In this document: positions 33,644-43,262 of the stretch, piece by piece
Layout of the letters: every line of letters begins with the position of its first letter
Position numbering within the stretch: the stretch's first letter is position 1
NCBI RefSeq assembly: GCF_028610625.1
Contig: NZ_JAQQWU010000013.1
Location: forward strand, 62,001 to 126,000
DNA: 64,000 nucleotides
Source of the DNA: Guptibacillus spartinae
GTDB lineage: Bacteria; Bacillota; Bacilli; Bacillales; Guptibacillaceae
Direction: 5' to 3'
Notes under the pieces: generated by a model
The model's input: the letters and a program-made list of their open reading frames with translations, nothing else
Databases searched by the model: none
Told to the model about the DNA's origin: nothing
Translations under genes and position numbers: made by a program

Positions 33644-34299
33644 GATACACTCCCCGTTCTCGCTTGTTTAACAGCTTCGGTAAATTGTTCAGCAAGCGTT
33701 GTGATGCTTTCAAAATCCTGACTATCAATGTACTTTTGTTTCACTAATGAGCCGCCTACGCCAGCAGCTACGGCCCCATTTGCAATATAAGTTCCTATAT
33801 TTTCAACAGTGACCCCGCCCGTCGGAATCATCGATATGTGCCCAAGAGGTCCCTGTAGATCCTTAATATAAGAAGGCCCAAAAGCTGAGGCCGGAAAAAC
33901 CTTAACAATATCAGCACCCGCTTGATAAGCTTCAACCATTTCACTTGGGGTTAACACGCCCGGCATCGAAATCACACCATATCGCTTTGCCATTTCAATC
34001 AAGCTTTTGCTATAGGTTGGAGAGAAAATGAAATCTGCCCCTGAATGAATCGCAGTACGCGCTGTTTCAGCATCTAGAACTGTTCCCGCTCCAACGAGAG
34101 CACTTGATCCAAGGCGTTTCTTCACTTCTCCAATTAAATGATAAGATTGCTCACTATCCACTGTTATTTCTAATGTGGTTACCCCGCCCTTAACAAGTGC
34201 TTCAGCTAAAGGCACAACATCTTCCGGACGCTGTCTTCTGATGACCGCAACTACGCCAGAAGAGTGGATCTGCATCAGTTTCTTAGCTTTTTCCAACAT
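33640..34299 (-). CDS. eda: KDPG/KDPGal aldolase
   Basis: 219 residues, class I aldolase. Start [20 protein letters not shown] with [21 protein letters not shown]; Schiff-base lysine in [12 protein letters not shown] (about K132). It splits 2-keto-3-deoxy-6-phospho-hexonate into pyruvate and glyceraldehyde 3-phosphate, completing the pathway started by DgoD and KdgK. Starts 14 bases after kdgK. Confidence 0.9.
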   Translation of the reverse strand: MLEKAKKLMQIHSSGVVAVIRRQRPEDVVPLAEALVKGGVTTLEITVDSEQSYHLIGEVKKRLGSSALVGAGTVLDAETARTAIHSGADFIFSPTYSKSLIEMAKRYGVISMPGVLTPSEMVEAYQAGADIVKVFPASAFGPSYIKDLQGPLGHISMIPTGGVTVENIGTYIANGAVAAGVGGSLVKQKYIDSQDFESITTLAEQFTEAVKQARTGSVS

Positions 34300-34313
34300 T
34301 CATGCCACCTTTC

Positions 34314-35303
34314 CTATCGTTCCACATCGGTAGAACGTTTCTCAGAATTCATCAATTGTTCAAGCTGCTTCCTCGTTGGAAGTCCCTCCACATCACCATT
34401 CATTTGAACGACAAATGATCCCACGGCGTTTCCTCTTTCAACTGCTTCTGGAATCGAACAACCTTCTACTAAACTACTAATAACCCCCGCTGCAAAACCA
34501 TCGCCGGCTCCTATTGGATCCACGACTTGTTTAACCGGATAACCCGAAACTTTACCTGATTCGTTTTTGGCAGAATAGTAAGCCCCCTCTGCTCCAAGTT
34601 TCATAATAACCGTTTGATCGTCTCTTGTAAGAAGAGCGTTAGCCGCCTTCTCGTAGTCGGACTCACCCGTTAGAAAGGCTGCCTCGTCAACTCCAGGCAA
34701 AAGGTAGTCCGATAAAGAAGCAATTTTCAATAAAACTTCTCTAGCTTCCTCATGATTCTTCCAAAGCTTAAAGCGAATATTTGGATCAAACACCACTTTC
34801 ACCCCATTTGACCTCGCCAGACGAATGGCATGAAAAACCGTTTCTTTACACGATTCACTAAGTGCTGGAGTAATCCCCGTTACGTGTAAGAAACGGGCGG
34901 ACGTGACATACGCTTCGCTTACATCAGACGGTCTGAGTAGACTTGCCGCTGAATTTTTCCGATAATAATAGACATTCACATTCTGAGCCGAAACCTTTTC
35001 TTTAAAAAAGATAGAAGTCGGAGCCTCGTCGGTAAAGGTTACCTCACTTGTGTCTACCCCTTCTCCGCGAATGGACTTATGAAGATAACGACCAAAAGGA
35101 TCATCTCCCAGTTTGCTCATCCAACCTGATTGTACGCCTAAACGAGACAGGGCGATCGCTACGTTAGATTCCGCTCCTGCGAATTGTTTTTCCACATGAT
35201 GGGCATATTCAAGCGAGATTTGATCAGCTGTACTAAATAACACCATTGTTTCACCTAAGGTCACAACATCGGGTGAGTTCACATCAATCCCCACTCTCTT
35301 CAT
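34314..35303 (-). CDS. kdgK: 2-keto-3-deoxyhexonate kinase (PfkB family)
   Basis: 329 residues. PfkB signatures: GAESNVAIALSRLG (about 43-56) and the C-terminal DPIGAGDGFAAGVISSL with catalytic Asp of GAGD. Family members phosphorylate 2-keto-3-deoxygluconate or -galactonate at position 6 using ATP. The neighbours (aldolase downstream, TRAP genes upstream) support this. ATG 35303 is used, but the closest homology starts about 12 codons later (PDVVTLGETMVLF). Confidence 0.9.
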   Translation of the reverse strand: MKRVGIDVNSPDVVTLGETMVLFSTADQISLEYAHHVEKQFAGAESNVAIALSRLGVQSGWMSKLGDDPFGRYLHKSIRGEGVDTSEVTFTDEAPTSIFFKEKVSAQNVNVYYYRKNSAASLLRPSDVSEAYVTSARFLHVTGITPALSESCKETVFHAIRLARSNGVKVVFDPNIRFKLWKNHEEAREVLLKIASLSDYLLPGVDEAAFLTGESDYEKAANALLTRDDQTVIMKLGAEGAYYSAKNESGKVSGYPVKQVVDPIGAGDGFAAGVISSLVEGCSIPEAVERGNAVGSFVVQMNGDVEGLPTRKQLEQLMNSEKRSTDVER

Positions 35304-35333
35304 GAATTTAAAACGTTACTATGTAATAAAAAC

Positions 35334-35352
35334 CCCTTGCCGAAAAGCAAGG
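35334..35352 (-). terminator. terminator between TRAP genes and kdgK
   Basis: CCCTTGC/GCAAGGG stem with GTTTTTATT on the reverse strand. It probably lets transporter and enzyme genes have different expression. Confidence 0.7.
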
Positions 35353-35382
35353 GATCTATGAAACCAGGAGAACGCTGCCTCC

Positions 35383-36663
35383 CTATTTTCCAAAACTGAT
35401 TAACCAGAGTGATAATTCTGGTATGAATGTAATCATTAAGAGCGAGAACACCATTGCAAAGAAATATGGAATAATGGCTTTTGATAACTGCTCGATCGAT
35501 AATCCCGAGATTCCCGACCCAACAAAGAGATTCACGCCTAGTGGCGGAGTAATAAAGCCAATCGCTAAGTTAACGACCATAATGATACCGAAATGAATCG
35601 GATCAAACCCAATGTTCACGGCAATTGGTAGTAGAATAGGAGTTAAAATGATGATCGCTGCCAGCGTATCCATGAAACAACCTACTAAAAGAAGGAGAAC
35701 CGTAATTAATAGAATAATCACGATCTCGCTATCAGAGATCGATAGTAAGAAGTTCGCAACTTGCGTTGGAATTTGTTCAATGGTTAGCAAACGTCCGAAT
35801 GCTGTCGCAGAGCCAACGATAATTAAAACGGTTGCGGTTGTTAAAGCCGCATCTGCTAATAGCTTCGGCAAGTCTTTCAACGCCAATTCGCCGTATAGGA
35901 ACAGTCCAGCAATAATTCCGTAAACGACGGCAATAACAGCTGCCTCGGTTGGTGTGAAAATACCACCGTAAATCCCACCTAGAATGATCACTGGAATAAC
36001 AAGCGCCCATTTTGCTTCCCAAAACGTTTTCCAAATGTTTGCGAGCGTTGTCTTTTGATCTGACCCGCGGTAATTGTTTTTCTTTGAATACATGTAGGCC
36101 CAAACCATAAGGGATAGCCCCACTAGAAGTCCTGGAATGATTCCTGCGATAAACATGTCACCAATAGAAGCCCCACCAACGACACCATAGATCACCATTG
36201 GAATACTTGGGGGAATGATAACGCCAATCGAACCTGCTGCTGCAACAGTAGCTGTCGCAAACTTTTTATCATACCCTTGCTTCACCATGGCTGGAATCAT
36301 GATCCCACCGATCGCAGCAACTGTTGCTGGACCTGATCCAGAGATAGCGGCGAAGAACATACACGTGACGATGGTCGCCATCGCAAAGCCACCTGTTTTG
36401 TTTCCAACAAGCGCATTCGCAAAGTTAAAGAGTCTTTCCGAAATGCCGCCTTTCCCCATAATTTCACCAGCTAGGATGAAAAACGGAACAGCCATTAATG
36501 GAAACGAATCAACAGAAGTAACCAGTTCCTTCATTAGAAAAGGGATCGGGATCGCTCCTGTATACAAAATAGTTGCGAGTGTCGAAAGGCCAAGCGCAAT
36601 TCCAATGGGTACACTTAAAAACAGGAGAAGTGCAAATGAACCAAATAGTATCAATGTTGTCAT
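35383..36663 (-). CDS. dctM: TRAP transporter large permease DctM
   Basis: 426 residues with about twelve membrane segments. Typical blocks: SVDSFPLMAVPFFILAGEIM near 50, AISGSGPATVAAIGGIMIPA near 110, and GFITPPLGVNLFVGSGISG near the end. Sodium-driven uptake of organic acids together with DctQ and the binding protein. Start overlaps the DctQ stop by four bases. First-choice substrate is a hexonate. Confidence 0.93.
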   Translation of the reverse strand: MTTLILFGSFALLLFLSVPIGIALGLSTLATILYTGAIPIPFLMKELVTSVDSFPLMAVPFFILAGEIMGKGGISERLFNFANALVGNKTGGFAMATIVTCMFFAAISGSGPATVAAIGGIMIPAMVKQGYDKKFATATVAAAGSIGVIIPPSIPMVIYGVVGGASIGDMFIAGIIPGLLVGLSLMVWAYMYSKKNNYRGSDQKTTLANIWKTFWEAKWALVIPVIILGGIYGGIFTPTEAAVIAVVYGIIAGLFLYGELALKDLPKLLADAALTTATVLIIVGSATAFGRLLTIEQIPTQVANFLLSISDSEIVIILLITVLLLLVGCFMDTLAAIIILTPILLPIAVNIGFDPIHFGIIMVVNLAIGFITPPLGVNLFVGSGISGLSIEQLSKAIIPYFFAMVFSLLMITFIPELSLWLISFGK

Positions 36664-37199
36664 GACTCATCGTCTCCTTCCTGTTTCATAATACGATCAC
36701 GTTCGTCCTCGACGTTAACTTCCTGTTTCCCTGTCAGCATCTTGAACTGACTATAGAGATTTTGTAGCAAGCGAATCGCTGACAACCCAAATCCAATTGG
36801 CGTTGCCATATAAACGGCCCCCATCGGAATATGTAAGGCTGGCGACTTTTGACCAAAGCTTAATAATTGGCTTGCAATGTCATAACCGTAAACAATGACA
36901 TAAAGACAAAAGAGCAAGAATAATAAGTTCGCAATCATTGCAACAATTAACTTTCCTTTTTCCTTCAGCAAGAGAAGCATGACTTCTACTTTAATATGCC
37001 GCTGCTTCTTTACTCCGTAGCTAATGCCTATGTACACTAACCAGATGAAACTGTATCGCCCGAGCTCTTCTGACCATGATAGGGAGTTTCCCGTCACCCG
37101 CATCACAACCTGCAGGAAAATAACACTCACCATCAACGTTGAAAAGACTACGAGCAGGAATTCTTCCAGTCTACGATCTATCGCTCGAATGATCTTCAT
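36660..37199 (-). CDS. dctQ: TRAP transporter small permease DctQ
   Basis: 179 residues, four membrane segments (about 13-34, 47-64, 83-105, 124-146). The motif WSEELGRYSFIWLVYIGISY marks the DctQ family. A charged C-terminal tail (EDERDRIMKQEGDDES) follows. It couples to DctM. Confidence 0.92.
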   Translation of the reverse strand: MKIIRAIDRRLEEFLLVVFSTLMVSVIFLQVVMRVTGNSLSWSEELGRYSFIWLVYIGISYGVKKQRHIKVEVMLLLLKEKGKLIVAMIANLLFLLFCLYVIVYGYDIASQLLSFGQKSPALHIPMGAVYMATPIGFGLSAIRLLQNLYSQFKMLTGKQEVNVEDERDRIMKQEGDDES

Positions 37200-37297
37200 G
37201 CCTTCACCTCAACTGATTCTCGTATTAGTAAGTAAATAAGATAGAAAGAATATACGCTGCAGATCGTTTCCACAGCGTACATCCCATCACGATTGGA

Positions 37298-38350
37298 TTA
37301 TTTTTGCGCGTCTTCAATCGCTTTGTAGACTTTATCAACGGTTTCTTCGCCAATTTGGCTCTTATACTCATCAATGACTGGAGCAACCGCTTTCACCATT
37401 TCTTCACGGGCTTCAGGAGTAATTTCTGTATATTCCATGCCTTCATCTTGAAGAGATTGAAGATATTTTTCATTCGCTTCACGATTCAATTTACGCTCGT
37501 ATTTACCTGCTTCAACAGCCGCGTCTTTGACAATTTTCTGCTGATCTTCTGATAAACCATCATAGAATGATTTGCTCATCAAGAATACAAACGGACTATA
37601 GATGTGATGCGTGTTTGATACATAATCTTGAACTTCATAGAACTTTTGAAGATAGATAGTTGCGTAAGGATTCTCCTGGCCGTCCACTGTCCCCTGTTGC
37701 AAGGCAGTGAAAAGCTCAGTAAATGCCATCGGTGTCGGGTTTGCTCCTAGTGCGCTAAAGGCATCAAGGTGAAGATCATTTTCCATTGTACGTATTTTAA
37801 GACCATCGAAATCATCCATTGTCGCTACAGGATGTTCACTATTTGTTAGATCACGGAAACCGTTCTCCCAATACGATAGACCAACAAGGTTTTGGCTTTC
37901 TAGCTTTTTAAGTAGGTCTTGTCCAACGTCACTATCAAGAACAGTATCTGCCACTTCTTCATTCGGGAATAGGAACGGAATATCGTATACGCTGAAATCT
38001 GGAACAAAGTTTGCAAGTGGAGCTGTTGATGGAATCGTTACTTCTTGCGTACCAAGCTGAAGTGCTTCCGTCATCGAACGGTCATCGCCTAGTTGACCAC
38101 TATGGTAAGTTTCAACCTTAATCGCACCGTCTGTTTTCTCTTCAACGATTTCTTTAAATTTTAACAATCCTTTATACTGTGGGTGATCTTCATTTAAACC
38201 AATACCAGCTTTAATCACTTTCGCATCGCCTGAAGCGCTTTCATTTCCACCATTACTACTTGCTTTTTCGTTACTATTCCCACAAGCTGCAAGCATTGCA
38301 ATTAATAGAATAGTAGATAGTACCATTGCTAATTTTTTCAAAATACTCAT
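37298..38350 (-). CDS. dctP: TRAP transporter binding lipoprotein DctP
   Basis: 350 residues from ATG 38350. Lipobox AAC with Cys about 23, Ser/Asn/Gly-rich linker, then the DctP fold: GIGLNEDHPQYKGLLKFKEI at the start, QLGDDRSMTEALQLGTQEV, and DGQENPYATIYLQKFYEVQD, whose LKIRTMEN-type Arg binds the carboxylate. It catches the sugar acid outside the cell. First gene of the hexonate operon. Confidence 0.93.
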   Translation of the reverse strand: MSILKKLAMVLSTILLIAMLAACGNSNEKASSNGGNESASGDAKVIKAGIGLNEDHPQYKGLLKFKEIVEEKTDGAIKVETYHSGQLGDDRSMTEALQLGTQEVTIPSTAPLANFVPDFSVYDIPFLFPNEEVADTVLDSDVGQDLLKKLESQNLVGLSYWENGFRDLTNSEHPVATMDDFDGLKIRTMENDLHLDAFSALGANPTPMAFTELFTALQQGTVDGQENPYATIYLQKFYEVQDYVSNTHHIYSPFVFLMSKSFYDGLSEDQQKIVKDAAVEAGKYERKLNREANEKYLQSLQDEGMEYTEITPEAREEMVKAVAPVIDEYKSQIGEETVDKVYKAIEDAQK

Positions 38351-38863
38351 TCCCCTTTATGTAGTTTATTTTTGTTAACCCCTCGGTCGCCAATTCATGG
38401 TAGACCATTTTCACTAGACCCCAGTGTCATTTAAATTCATAAAAATACAGTAACCGCTTTCACATGACCTGTAAAAAAAACAGCAATTTCAACGCTTTGC
38501 TGGAACAGGTTCCCTATTCATTCCCCCTTATTTGGAATATCGTTATGAAATAATTATTCTGTAAATTTGATTATACATGAATTTATTTTTAATACAATGG
38601 TTTTCAAGAAAAAATATTTATTCAAATAAATGAATGATAGAAATATTTTATCCAGATACTGATAAGGCTTTCATAAAAAGTGTATTCCTTACGTATACTT
38701 TGCAAATGGAACATTTTCTATTTTACATCCTCTTCCTATTCATTTCGAAACCCGATAGAAATAATTGGTTTTATGTTCAAATCAACACAACGTATAGCCT
38801 ATCATATGTTGAAATAAATTTTCAACAAGAAAAAGTAGTCAGGTTTACTCTGACTACTTTACC
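38351..38863. promoter_or_regulatory. promoter and control region of the hexonate operon
   Basis: On the reverse strand: TTGTAT (38592-38597), 16 bases, TATAAT (38570-38575) as promoter. Palindrome GGAACAGGTTCC (38502-38513). Cre-like TGAAAGCGGTTACT (38449-38462, one mismatch). Palindrome ATGGTAGACCAT (38397-38408), the TGGT..ACCA form used by GntR/UxuR-type regulators. No convincing gene; the forward frame at 38634 lacks a ribosome site. Confidence 0.6.
38830..38860 (-). terminator. terminator of the DUF421 gene
   Basis: AAAGTAGTCAG / CTGACTACTTT stem with TTTTTC on the reverse strand. Confidence 0.8.
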
Positions 38864-39586
38864 TCAATGTATGATAGGGGGAACATCCGCTAAAGTTTGT
38901 TCCTTCCTTGATATTACAAGTGAGCCTTCTTGATCCACTCCACAATAAAAAATCCCCTCAATCTTGGGCTCACCTGCTTTCTCAAGCTCAGCCATTAACC
39001 AAGCTTCTGTTCGTCTAATATGCTTTAACAATTCGTACTGCACGCGTCCATCCAGAATAACAGGAATTTCAAATGGATCGCTTTTCTTGTAAACCCCAAT
39101 ATCTTCTCGCACGACACCTTCCTTACCTGCATACAACTTTACACTAAGCCTTCCATTCGCTTCGACAATGGCAAGCTCCACATCTTTCGTATAAAACACA
39201 TCTTTTTCCCGGAGCATTTGGAGAATATTATCAAGAGAGTACTGAATTCGCTCCATATTTTTTCTGAGAAAATTCCCCTGATAAATCACCACCGTCGGTT
39301 CAATGGACAAAAGCTTTCCTACCTTCTGATTCTTCAGCTTGATTTTAACAATCACTTTTTGTAAAAGTGCAATTGCAATCATCGCCACAACCGTATGTAT
39401 GTGTTCAATTTTCGGATCCGCAATATCCGCCCCTACAACCGAACCAAAGACAAGCACGACCAAAAAATCAAAAACAGGAAGTTCCCCCATTGAACGCTTT
39501 CCCATATAAATTCCGATCGCCAGCATAAAGGGGAGAATGGTGAGAACCCGAAAAATGACCTTTAAGGCATCCATTGTGATTTCCAT
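38864..39586 (-). CDS. DUF421 (YetF-like) membrane protein
   Basis: 240 residues. I start at ATG 39586 (GAGGTG upstream) giving MEITMDALKVIFRVLTILPF. Three membrane helices (about 9-27, 37-55, 62-80) are followed by a cytosolic DUF421 domain with the family blocks FDFLVVLVFGSVVGADIADP and GVYKKSDPFEIPVILDGRVQ, and repeated beta-strands. In Bacillus, members are membrane proteins expressed at sporulation or stress; molecular role unknown. Confidence 0.85.
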   Translation of the reverse strand: MEITMDALKVIFRVLTILPFMLAIGIYMGKRSMGELPVFDFLVVLVFGSVVGADIADPKIEHIHTVVAMIAIALLQKVIVKIKLKNQKVGKLLSIEPTVVIYQGNFLRKNMERIQYSLDNILQMLREKDVFYTKDVELAIVEANGRLSVKLYAGKEGVVREDIGVYKKSDPFEIPVILDGRVQYELLKHIRRTEAWLMAELEKAGEPKIEGIFYCGVDQEGSLVISRKEQTLADVPPIIH

Positions 39587-39736
39587 GATGAGCACCTCTT
39601 TCATTCCAATAGCCTCATCTTTCCCAAAAACAGCTTCCAACATGACCTTCACGATGATGGTTCATTGGATTATGATAGAATTAGTTTACATAAACAGCTA
39701 AATCGTTACTTAGAAACCAACGGGAGTTGCAAACAC

Positions 39737-39916
39737 ATGAACACCTTACTACTATCAAAAAAATTTATACCGACCTACTTTATCGCTACAATTTTAGTCA
39801 TATTATTATATCGGGCAATCGGAAATACGTGGTTTGAAACCATCCTCGTCAGCTTTCCATGTTTCATCGTAGGCATCCTATCAATTGCCCATAACTTCGG
39901 AAAAAAAGCGAACTAA
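39737..39916 (+). CDS. small two-helix membrane protein
   Basis: 59 residues from ATG 39737 (GGGAG 10 bases upstream). Helices at about 13-30 and 34-52. Longer in-frame extension to 39665 lacks a better start. Function unknown; ends in a shared terminator. Confidence 0.6.
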   Translation: MNTLLLSKKFIPTYFIATILVILLYRAIGNTWFETILVSFPCFIVGILSIAHNFGKKAN

Positions 39917-39954
39917 AAAAGCTGCGTCACTCCATAATCAAGTGTCGCAGCTTT
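39916..39954. terminator. bidirectional terminator
   Basis: AAAGCTGCG...CACT / AGTG...CGCAGCTTT between convergent genes. Confidence 0.8.
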
Positions 39955-39959
39955 CTCTT

Positions 39960-40163
39960 CTATTCCGGATCCATCCAAAACAATTCATCCAGTGACTTAT
40001 CCAATGCCCAACAAATCGACAAACAAAGCTGGAGCGTTGGGTTATATTTTCCGAGCTCAATCAATCCAATCGTTTGTCTGGACACCCCCACCTTTTTGGC
40101 TAGCTCCTGCTGCGAGAGGTCGTGCTCGACTCGCGCCATTTTTAGTCGTACATTCTTCACCAT
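39960..40163 (-). CDS. short XRE-family regulator
   Basis: 67 residues, almost only a helix-turn-helix (LKMARVEHDLSQQELAKKVG, VSRQTIGLIELGKYNPTLQL). Same type as the regulator at 1725. Here it follows a DUF6773-like membrane protein by three bases and is the last gene of a reverse-strand operon with an ABC transporter. It probably represses that operon. Confidence 0.85.
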   Translation of the reverse strand: MVKNVRLKMARVEHDLSQQELAKKVGVSRQTIGLIELGKYNPTLQLCLSICWALDKSLDELFWMDPE

Positions 40164-40166
40164 TGA

Positions 40167-40691
40167 TCACCGCACATCTTCATCATCCATCTCTTCTAAC
40201 TCTTGCTCATTCACTTGATCACTTTTACGCTTCGCTATCGCTAAGGGTAACACCATTATGGCAAATAATACAGGAATGTAAATCATCAAGCACCCGAATA
40301 AAATACTGAGGAAAAAATAAACCGTTTCCTGAGTGCCTTCTGCATACTTTAGAGAGTTTCTAATCGCAAGAAGCAGGGAAAACCCCACTCCAAAGAAAAG
40401 ACTGATAAAGAAATTCCGTTTATTAAAACTCAACTTACTCGACTCACGCATCTCAACTTCATCTGAAAAGATCCCAAGCATCGCTGATCTCCCAACATAG
40501 AACACGGAACTCACAACCACAATAATCACTTCCGTCCATATTTGTTGTGTTCCCCCATCAACGAAAAATTGTTTGTATACAATCGATAACCCACAAATGA
40601 TTAAAACTAAAATATACACTTCCCGGTAAATCTTATTTTGCAGATTGGTCACCCGTTCATCGTGTTGTCTTTTCTTAAAACCAAATCTCAT
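40167..40691 (-). CDS. DUF6773-like membrane protein
   Basis: 174 residues, four membrane segments (about 28-44, 57-74, 98-114, 132-155). Start FKKRQHDERVTNLQNKIYRE and the acidic tail EQELEEMDDEDVR match the family that is regularly paired with short XRE regulators in Firmicutes. Function unknown; may be sensor or target of the regulator. Confidence 0.75.
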   Translation of the reverse strand: MRFGFKKRQHDERVTNLQNKIYREVYILVLIICGLSIVYKQFFVDGGTQQIWTEVIIVVVSSVFYVGRSAMLGIFSDEVEMRESSKLSFNKRNFFISLFFGVGFSLLLAIRNSLKYAEGTQETVYFFLSILFGCLMIYIPVLFAIMVLPLAIAKRKSDQVNEQELEEMDDEDVR

Positions 40692-40712
40692 TGTTCCTCT
40701 TCCTCCTAAAAC

Positions 40713-41429
40713 TTAGTAATCAACCTTTGGTAACCGCTCATATGCAAACACAAACAATAGTAAACTAACAATCGCTGCAACACCCATTTCTACTCCATCT
40801 AGCGCAAGAAATGGTAACTGATTTGGCAGGCTGTATACGGGCGCATACGCGACGAGATCCTTCACAAATTCAGGAATGGCCTCTACTTGAAACACGATGC
40901 CAAGTAGCCCAGGAAGCACCAAGATTGTCACAAGGGAAAGAATTAGCAGCTGCATCACCTTTTGATAGAACATCGAAATCACTTGAAACAGTAAGGTGAA
41001 AAAGACTCCGAACAACACATACTGCAGCACAGCCTGCCCAACATCCCCTGCTGAAAAAGCCTGCCCGTTTAAGGCATGATTGACATAAAGAAGCGCTGCG
41101 CATCCAAGCCCGAACAGGAACGAGACAACGGAGATCACCAATACACGCGAAATCAAAAAGATGATCCGATTACGAGCTGCCGTGAATAAAAGGTAAATCG
41201 TTCCATGATGCAGATCGGCGATCACCACTTTTGCACAAAAAACGCCAAGCGCTACCGTTGCAACCCCGGAATATAATCCAGAAACATTTTGAGGCTGAAA
41301 TGGACCGTCCATCTGGTAAATCGCATACACGATTCCACCTCCAAATAAAAAAGCAAATCCAATGGAAAGAAACAGTGCCAGGTTAAGGTTTCGTTTGATC
41401 TCAAGCTTAAAAAATTGGCTTATATTCAC
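40713..41429 (-). CDS. ABC-2 type permease
   Basis: 238 residues with six membrane segments (18-36, 53-75, 91-115, 132-155, 163-182, 208-230). Architecture of drug or peptide exporter permeases. Its start overlaps the ATPase stop by four bases. Substrate unknown. Confidence 0.82.
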   Translation of the reverse strand: MNISQFFKLEIKRNLNLALFLSIGFAFLFGGGIVYAIYQMDGPFQPQNVSGLYSGVATVALGVFCAKVVIADLHHGTIYLLFTAARNRIIFLISRVLVISVVSFLFGLGCAALLYVNHALNGQAFSAGDVGQAVLQYVLFGVFFTLLFQVISMFYQKVMQLLILSLVTILVLPGLLGIVFQVEAIPEFVKDLVAYAPVYSLPNQLPFLALDGVEMGVAAIVSLLLFVFAYERLPKVDY

Positions 41430-42292
41430 TTCGCTTCACTCTCCATATTTTGAAAATAGAAATCTTCAAGCGTGTCCTTTTTCCGGTTTACATCAACCGG
41501 GAAAAGATCGTTTTGACTTAAGTGCTTCAAGACCTGTTTCATATTCCCCGCAAACGGAACGGATAGAATTTGACCATTTCGGGTTACTCCCTCGTATGCT
41601 TCTAACACATGCAAAGCCTGATGAAGATCGCCTTCTGAAAATGTAAGCTCTAACACTTCTCGATCGTGCTGGTTCCCAGCATATTCATTGATCATCCGTC
41701 CTTCTTTAATCACATAAACGCGATCACTCATACTCTCGATATCTTCTAAAATGTGACTAGAAATGAGAATGCCAATGCCTTTTTCTTTTGCCAGTCTCTT
41801 CAAGTATCCTAAAATGTGACGGATCCCATCCGGATCCATGCCATTTGTTGGTTCGTCTAACACAAGATAATCAGGATTTGAAATGAGCGCAAGTGCTATG
41901 CCAAGACGCTGCTTCATTCCAAGCGAATAGTTCTTCACCTTTTTCTTTAAGTAGGTCTCTATCCCTAAAGACTCAATGATTTCATCGAAATGCTGATCGT
42001 CTCCACCGAACAACGAATGGAAATAATTGATATTGTAGCGTCCGCTCTTATTTGGAAAGAACTTCGGCTTTTCAATTAAACTTCCAACGGAACGACCTTC
42101 TCCTTGAAACGTAAGCTCTCCATCATACTGTACGATAATCCCAGAAATGATTTTCATTAACGTTGTTTTCCCAGCTCCATTTGGTCCAACGAGCCCAACA
42201 ACCTCTCCTTTTCGTAGCATAAAATCAACGTCAGAAAGCGCAAATTCATGCTTATTAAACATTTTTGAAAGCTGGTGCATTTCGATACTCAT
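41426..42292 (-). CDS. ABC transporter ATPase
   Basis: 288 residues from ATG 42292 (GAGGGGG upstream). Walker A GPNGAGKTTLMK (about 36-47), signature YSLGMKQRLGIAL, Walker B YLVLDEPTNGMDPDG, H-loop SSHILEDIESM. The lantibiotic-immunity/drug-export (CcmA-like) class with a C-terminal extension. Pairs with the permease downstream. Confidence 0.9.
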   Translation of the reverse strand: MSIEMHQLSKMFNKHEFALSDVDFMLRKGEVVGLVGPNGAGKTTLMKIISGIIVQYDGELTFQGEGRSVGSLIEKPKFFPNKSGRYNINYFHSLFGGDDQHFDEIIESLGIETYLKKKVKNYSLGMKQRLGIALALISNPDYLVLDEPTNGMDPDGIRHILGYLKRLAKEKGIGILISSHILEDIESMSDRVYVIKEGRMINEYAGNQHDREVLELTFSEGDLHQALHVLEAYEGVTRNGQILSVPFAGNMKQVLKHLSQNDLFPVDVNRKKDTLEDFYFQNMESEAK

Positions 42293-42520
42293 CTTCATCC
42301 CCCTCATTTTCTCAATCAACTTATCCTTCTTTTTCCATTATATAATATTGACGTCTTTTTGCAATATATATTTGTCATTTAGACGCTTTTATTTTTCATG
42401 TTATAAAAAAAGCTCTTAATGGTCGCTTGAAAGAAGCGAAGTTGAGAAAGAATGAAAAAGGACAGTACACGAATCGTGTGGGATCAATTGGCAGGAAAAA
42501 TGAACCATAATATTCTCTCC

Positions 42521-42539
42521 GTTCATCTCCTGTTCACCT
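42521..42539 (+). promoter_or_regulatory. direct repeat resembling an HssR box
   Basis: GTTCATCT at 42521 and GTTCACCT at 42532, an 11-base period as in the GTTCATATT repeats bound by S. aureus HssR. Located about 50 bases upstream of hssR. Confidence 0.5.
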
Positions 42540-42587
42540 TTACGTTGTAAGATAGTAGGAGAGAATTCATAGGAAAGGATGAAACAA

Positions 42588-43262
42588 GTGATTTCCATCT
42601 TAACGATTGATGATGATCCGCACATTTTAAACCTTGTTGAAGTAACGCTAAAAGAGGCAGGTTATCATACATACAAATCAACGAATGGGGCTGAAGCGTT
42701 AGCTTTACTAGAAGATAAAACAATTGACCTTGCGATTGTGGATGTCATGATGCCAGGCATGGATGGGTACACCCTGACTCGGAGAATAAGAGAGTTGTAC
42801 GATATACCCGTTATTTTATTAACGGCCAAGGGCGAGCTGCATGACAAAGAACAGGGCTTCACCGCAGGAACAGATGATTATATCGTCAAACCATTTGAAC
42901 CGAAGGAACTGATTTTTCGTGTCCAGGCTGTATTAAGGCGTTATGATCAGCCGAGTCAACATGTGATTCAGCTGAAGGACGTTAAAATCGATCGAAAAAA
43001 TTATGAGGTGCACATTGGAAAACAGCACCTACTAATGCCATTGAAAGAGTTTGAGTTACTAGCGCTATTGGCTTCTCGACCAAACCAGGTTTTTCAGCGA
43101 GATGATCTGATCGAAAAGATCTGGGGCTACGATTTCGAAGGAGATGAAAGAACAGTCAATGTTCACATTAAGAGGATTCGTGAACGACTCGGAGCCTTTA
43201 CCTCTACCATGAAAATTGTGACCGTTCGCGGCGTAGGCTATAAGCTAGAGGTATTGTCATGA
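42588..43262 (+). CDS. hssR: haem response regulator HssR
   Basis: 224 residues from GTG 42588, the same length as S. aureus HssR; AAAGGATG lies at a good distance, whereas the ATG at 42579 touches its purine run. Receiver: DDD near 8-10, D52 in VDVMMPGMDG, K101 in VKPFEPKELIFRVQAVLRRY. The C-terminal winged helix IEKIWGYDFEGDERTVNVHI is almost that of HssR. It activates the hrtBA haem-efflux genes. Confidence 0.85.
   Translation: MISILTIDDDPHILNLVEVTLKEAGYHTYKSTNGAEALALLEDKTIDLAIVDVMMPGMDGYTLTRRIRELYDIPVILLTAKGELHDKEQGFTAGTDDYIVKPFEPKELIFRVQAVLRRYDQPSQHVIQLKDVKIDRKNYEVHIGKQHLLMPLKEFELLALLASRPNQVFQRDDLIEKIWGYDFEGDERTVNVHIKRIRERLGAFTSTMKIVTVRGVGYKLEVLS

Noticed and set aside
38634-38933. 99-residue forward frame upstream of the hexonate operon
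   Set aside because: No ribosome site, runs through a terminator and into the end of the DUF421 gene.
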